A DNA stretch of 14,455 bases from the NCBI GenBank assembly GCA_003229065.1, contig QIHJ01000238.1, positions 1 to 14,455 on the forward strand. Reading direction: 5' to 3'. Every line of letters begins with the position of its first letter. Positions within the stretch are counted from its first letter, which is position 1. Below are positions 13,927 to 14,455 of the stretch, piece after piece. Source of the DNA: Candidatus Dadabacteria bacterium. GTDB lineage: Bacteria; Desulfobacterota_D; UBA1144; Nemesobacterales; UBA2774. A model generated the notes under the pieces. The model was given only the letters and a program-made list of their open reading frames with translations, ran no database searches and was not told the origin of the DNA. The position numbers and the translations under genes are program-made.

Positions 13927-14455
13927 ATGGCCGATTCGATACAAAGCGCATTCGATGACCAGGACAGACCGAGCGCAGAGCTTATAAAGGACTGCGTGCA
14001 CTGCGGGTTCTGTCTCTCCGCGTGTCCGACCTATCTTGAGACAGGGAACGAGCTAGATTCCCCGAGGGGCCGGATTTATCTAATGAAGGCCGCCCTTCAC
14101 GGCGAGATACCTATGGGGGGATCACTCGTGGAGCACCTGGACATGTGCCTCGGGTGTCTTGCGTGCGAGCCCGCGTGTCCTTCCGGTGTACAGTACGGCT
14201 CTCTTATTGAAGCTGCCCGCTCACAGATCGAAAGGCGGTATGACAGAGGCGCAGGTGATAAGCTTCATAGAGGGGCTATATTCTCACTTTTCCCATACCC
14301 CGCACGGCTAAAGCTTATGCTTCCCTTTCTGTACCTGTACCAAAAGCTCGGCATTAGCGGCCTTCTCCGCTCATCGGGGATTCTCGGGAAGATCTCCCCT
14401 AAATTGGAGCAGATGGAGGCGATGCTCCCCGCTGTGAAATCTCCTGCTGTTACAG
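13927..14455 (+). CDS. glcF: Glycolate oxidase iron-sulfur subunit GlcF, N-terminal part (partial)
   Basis: The frame starts at ATG 13927 and runs off the right edge without a stop after 176 codons. GlcF carries electrons from the GlcD/GlcE flavins to the membrane quinone pool. Both 4Fe-4S motifs are visible: CVHCGFCLSACP (23-34) and CLGCLACEPACPSG (74-87). The spacing is that of the two-cluster domain of GlcF and related lactate/glycerol-3-phosphate oxidases. The C-terminal CCG domains (cysteine-rich, DUF224) would lie beyond the edge. The purine-rich AAAAGAGA just before the ATG is the ribosome-binding site. Confidence 0.93.
   Translation, partial: MADSIQSAFDDQDRPSAELIKDCVHCGFCLSACPTYLETGNELDSPRGRIYLMKAALHGEIPMGGSLVEHLDMCLGCLACEPACPSGVQYGSLIEAARSQIERRYDRGAGDKLHRGAIFSLFPYPARLKLMLPFLYLYQKLGISGLLRSSGILGKISPKLEQMEAMLPAVKSPAVT

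Overview
The window reads as part of a Gram-negative bacterial chromosome of moderate GC. The supporting signs are IPTL-type C-terminal sorting signals, a periplasmic cytochrome c fused to an iron permease, a three-subunit glycolate oxidase and a B12-dependent methylmalonyl-CoA mutase. The mix fits an aerobic or microaerobic 'deltaproteobacterial-grade' lineage (Dadabacteria and similar groups are candidates). That placement is a weak inference, because there is no rRNA here. I saw no phage, transposase, CRISPR array or tRNA.

Layout. 1-421 (-): the N-terminal part of a methylmalonyl-CoA mutase small subunit, cut by the window edge. 615-2706 (+): two paralogous secreted repeat proteins, each ending in an IPTLSEWG-type sorting signal. 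2707-3182: a gene-poor stretch with several hairpin-forming dispersed-repeat-like elements, then a TTGACA promoter and a good Fur-box candidate. 3183-5366 (+): an FTR1-family iron permease with a large periplasmic domain containing a c-type heme site. 5435-6747 (+): queC and queE, the first and third steps to the queuosine precursor preQ0, overlapping by 4 nt. 6904-7797 (+): a SAM-dependent methyltransferase of unknown substrate. 7896-10086 (-): rplM, rpsI and a myo-inositol-phosphate synthase as one tight operon. 10273-14455 (+): glcD, glcE, a DUF3891-like gene and the start of glcF.

How the genes fit together. The glc operon should encode the FAD/Fe-S glycolate oxidase that turns glycolate into glyoxylate. 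The FTR1 gene looks iron-regulated through the Fur-like site. QueC and QueE act on the same pathway for a tRNA modification. The inositol-phosphate synthase appears to be translated together with ribosomal proteins. The two IPTL proteins are predicted to be exported and processed by an exosortase-H-type enzyme, which is not in this window.

The most interesting points are the paired IPTL repeat proteins, the Fur-box plus cytochrome-permease fusion, the hypothetical gene inserted between glcE and glcF, the inositol-phosphate synthase in a ribosomal-protein operon, and the apparently leaderless queC. None of these by itself proves a new system.
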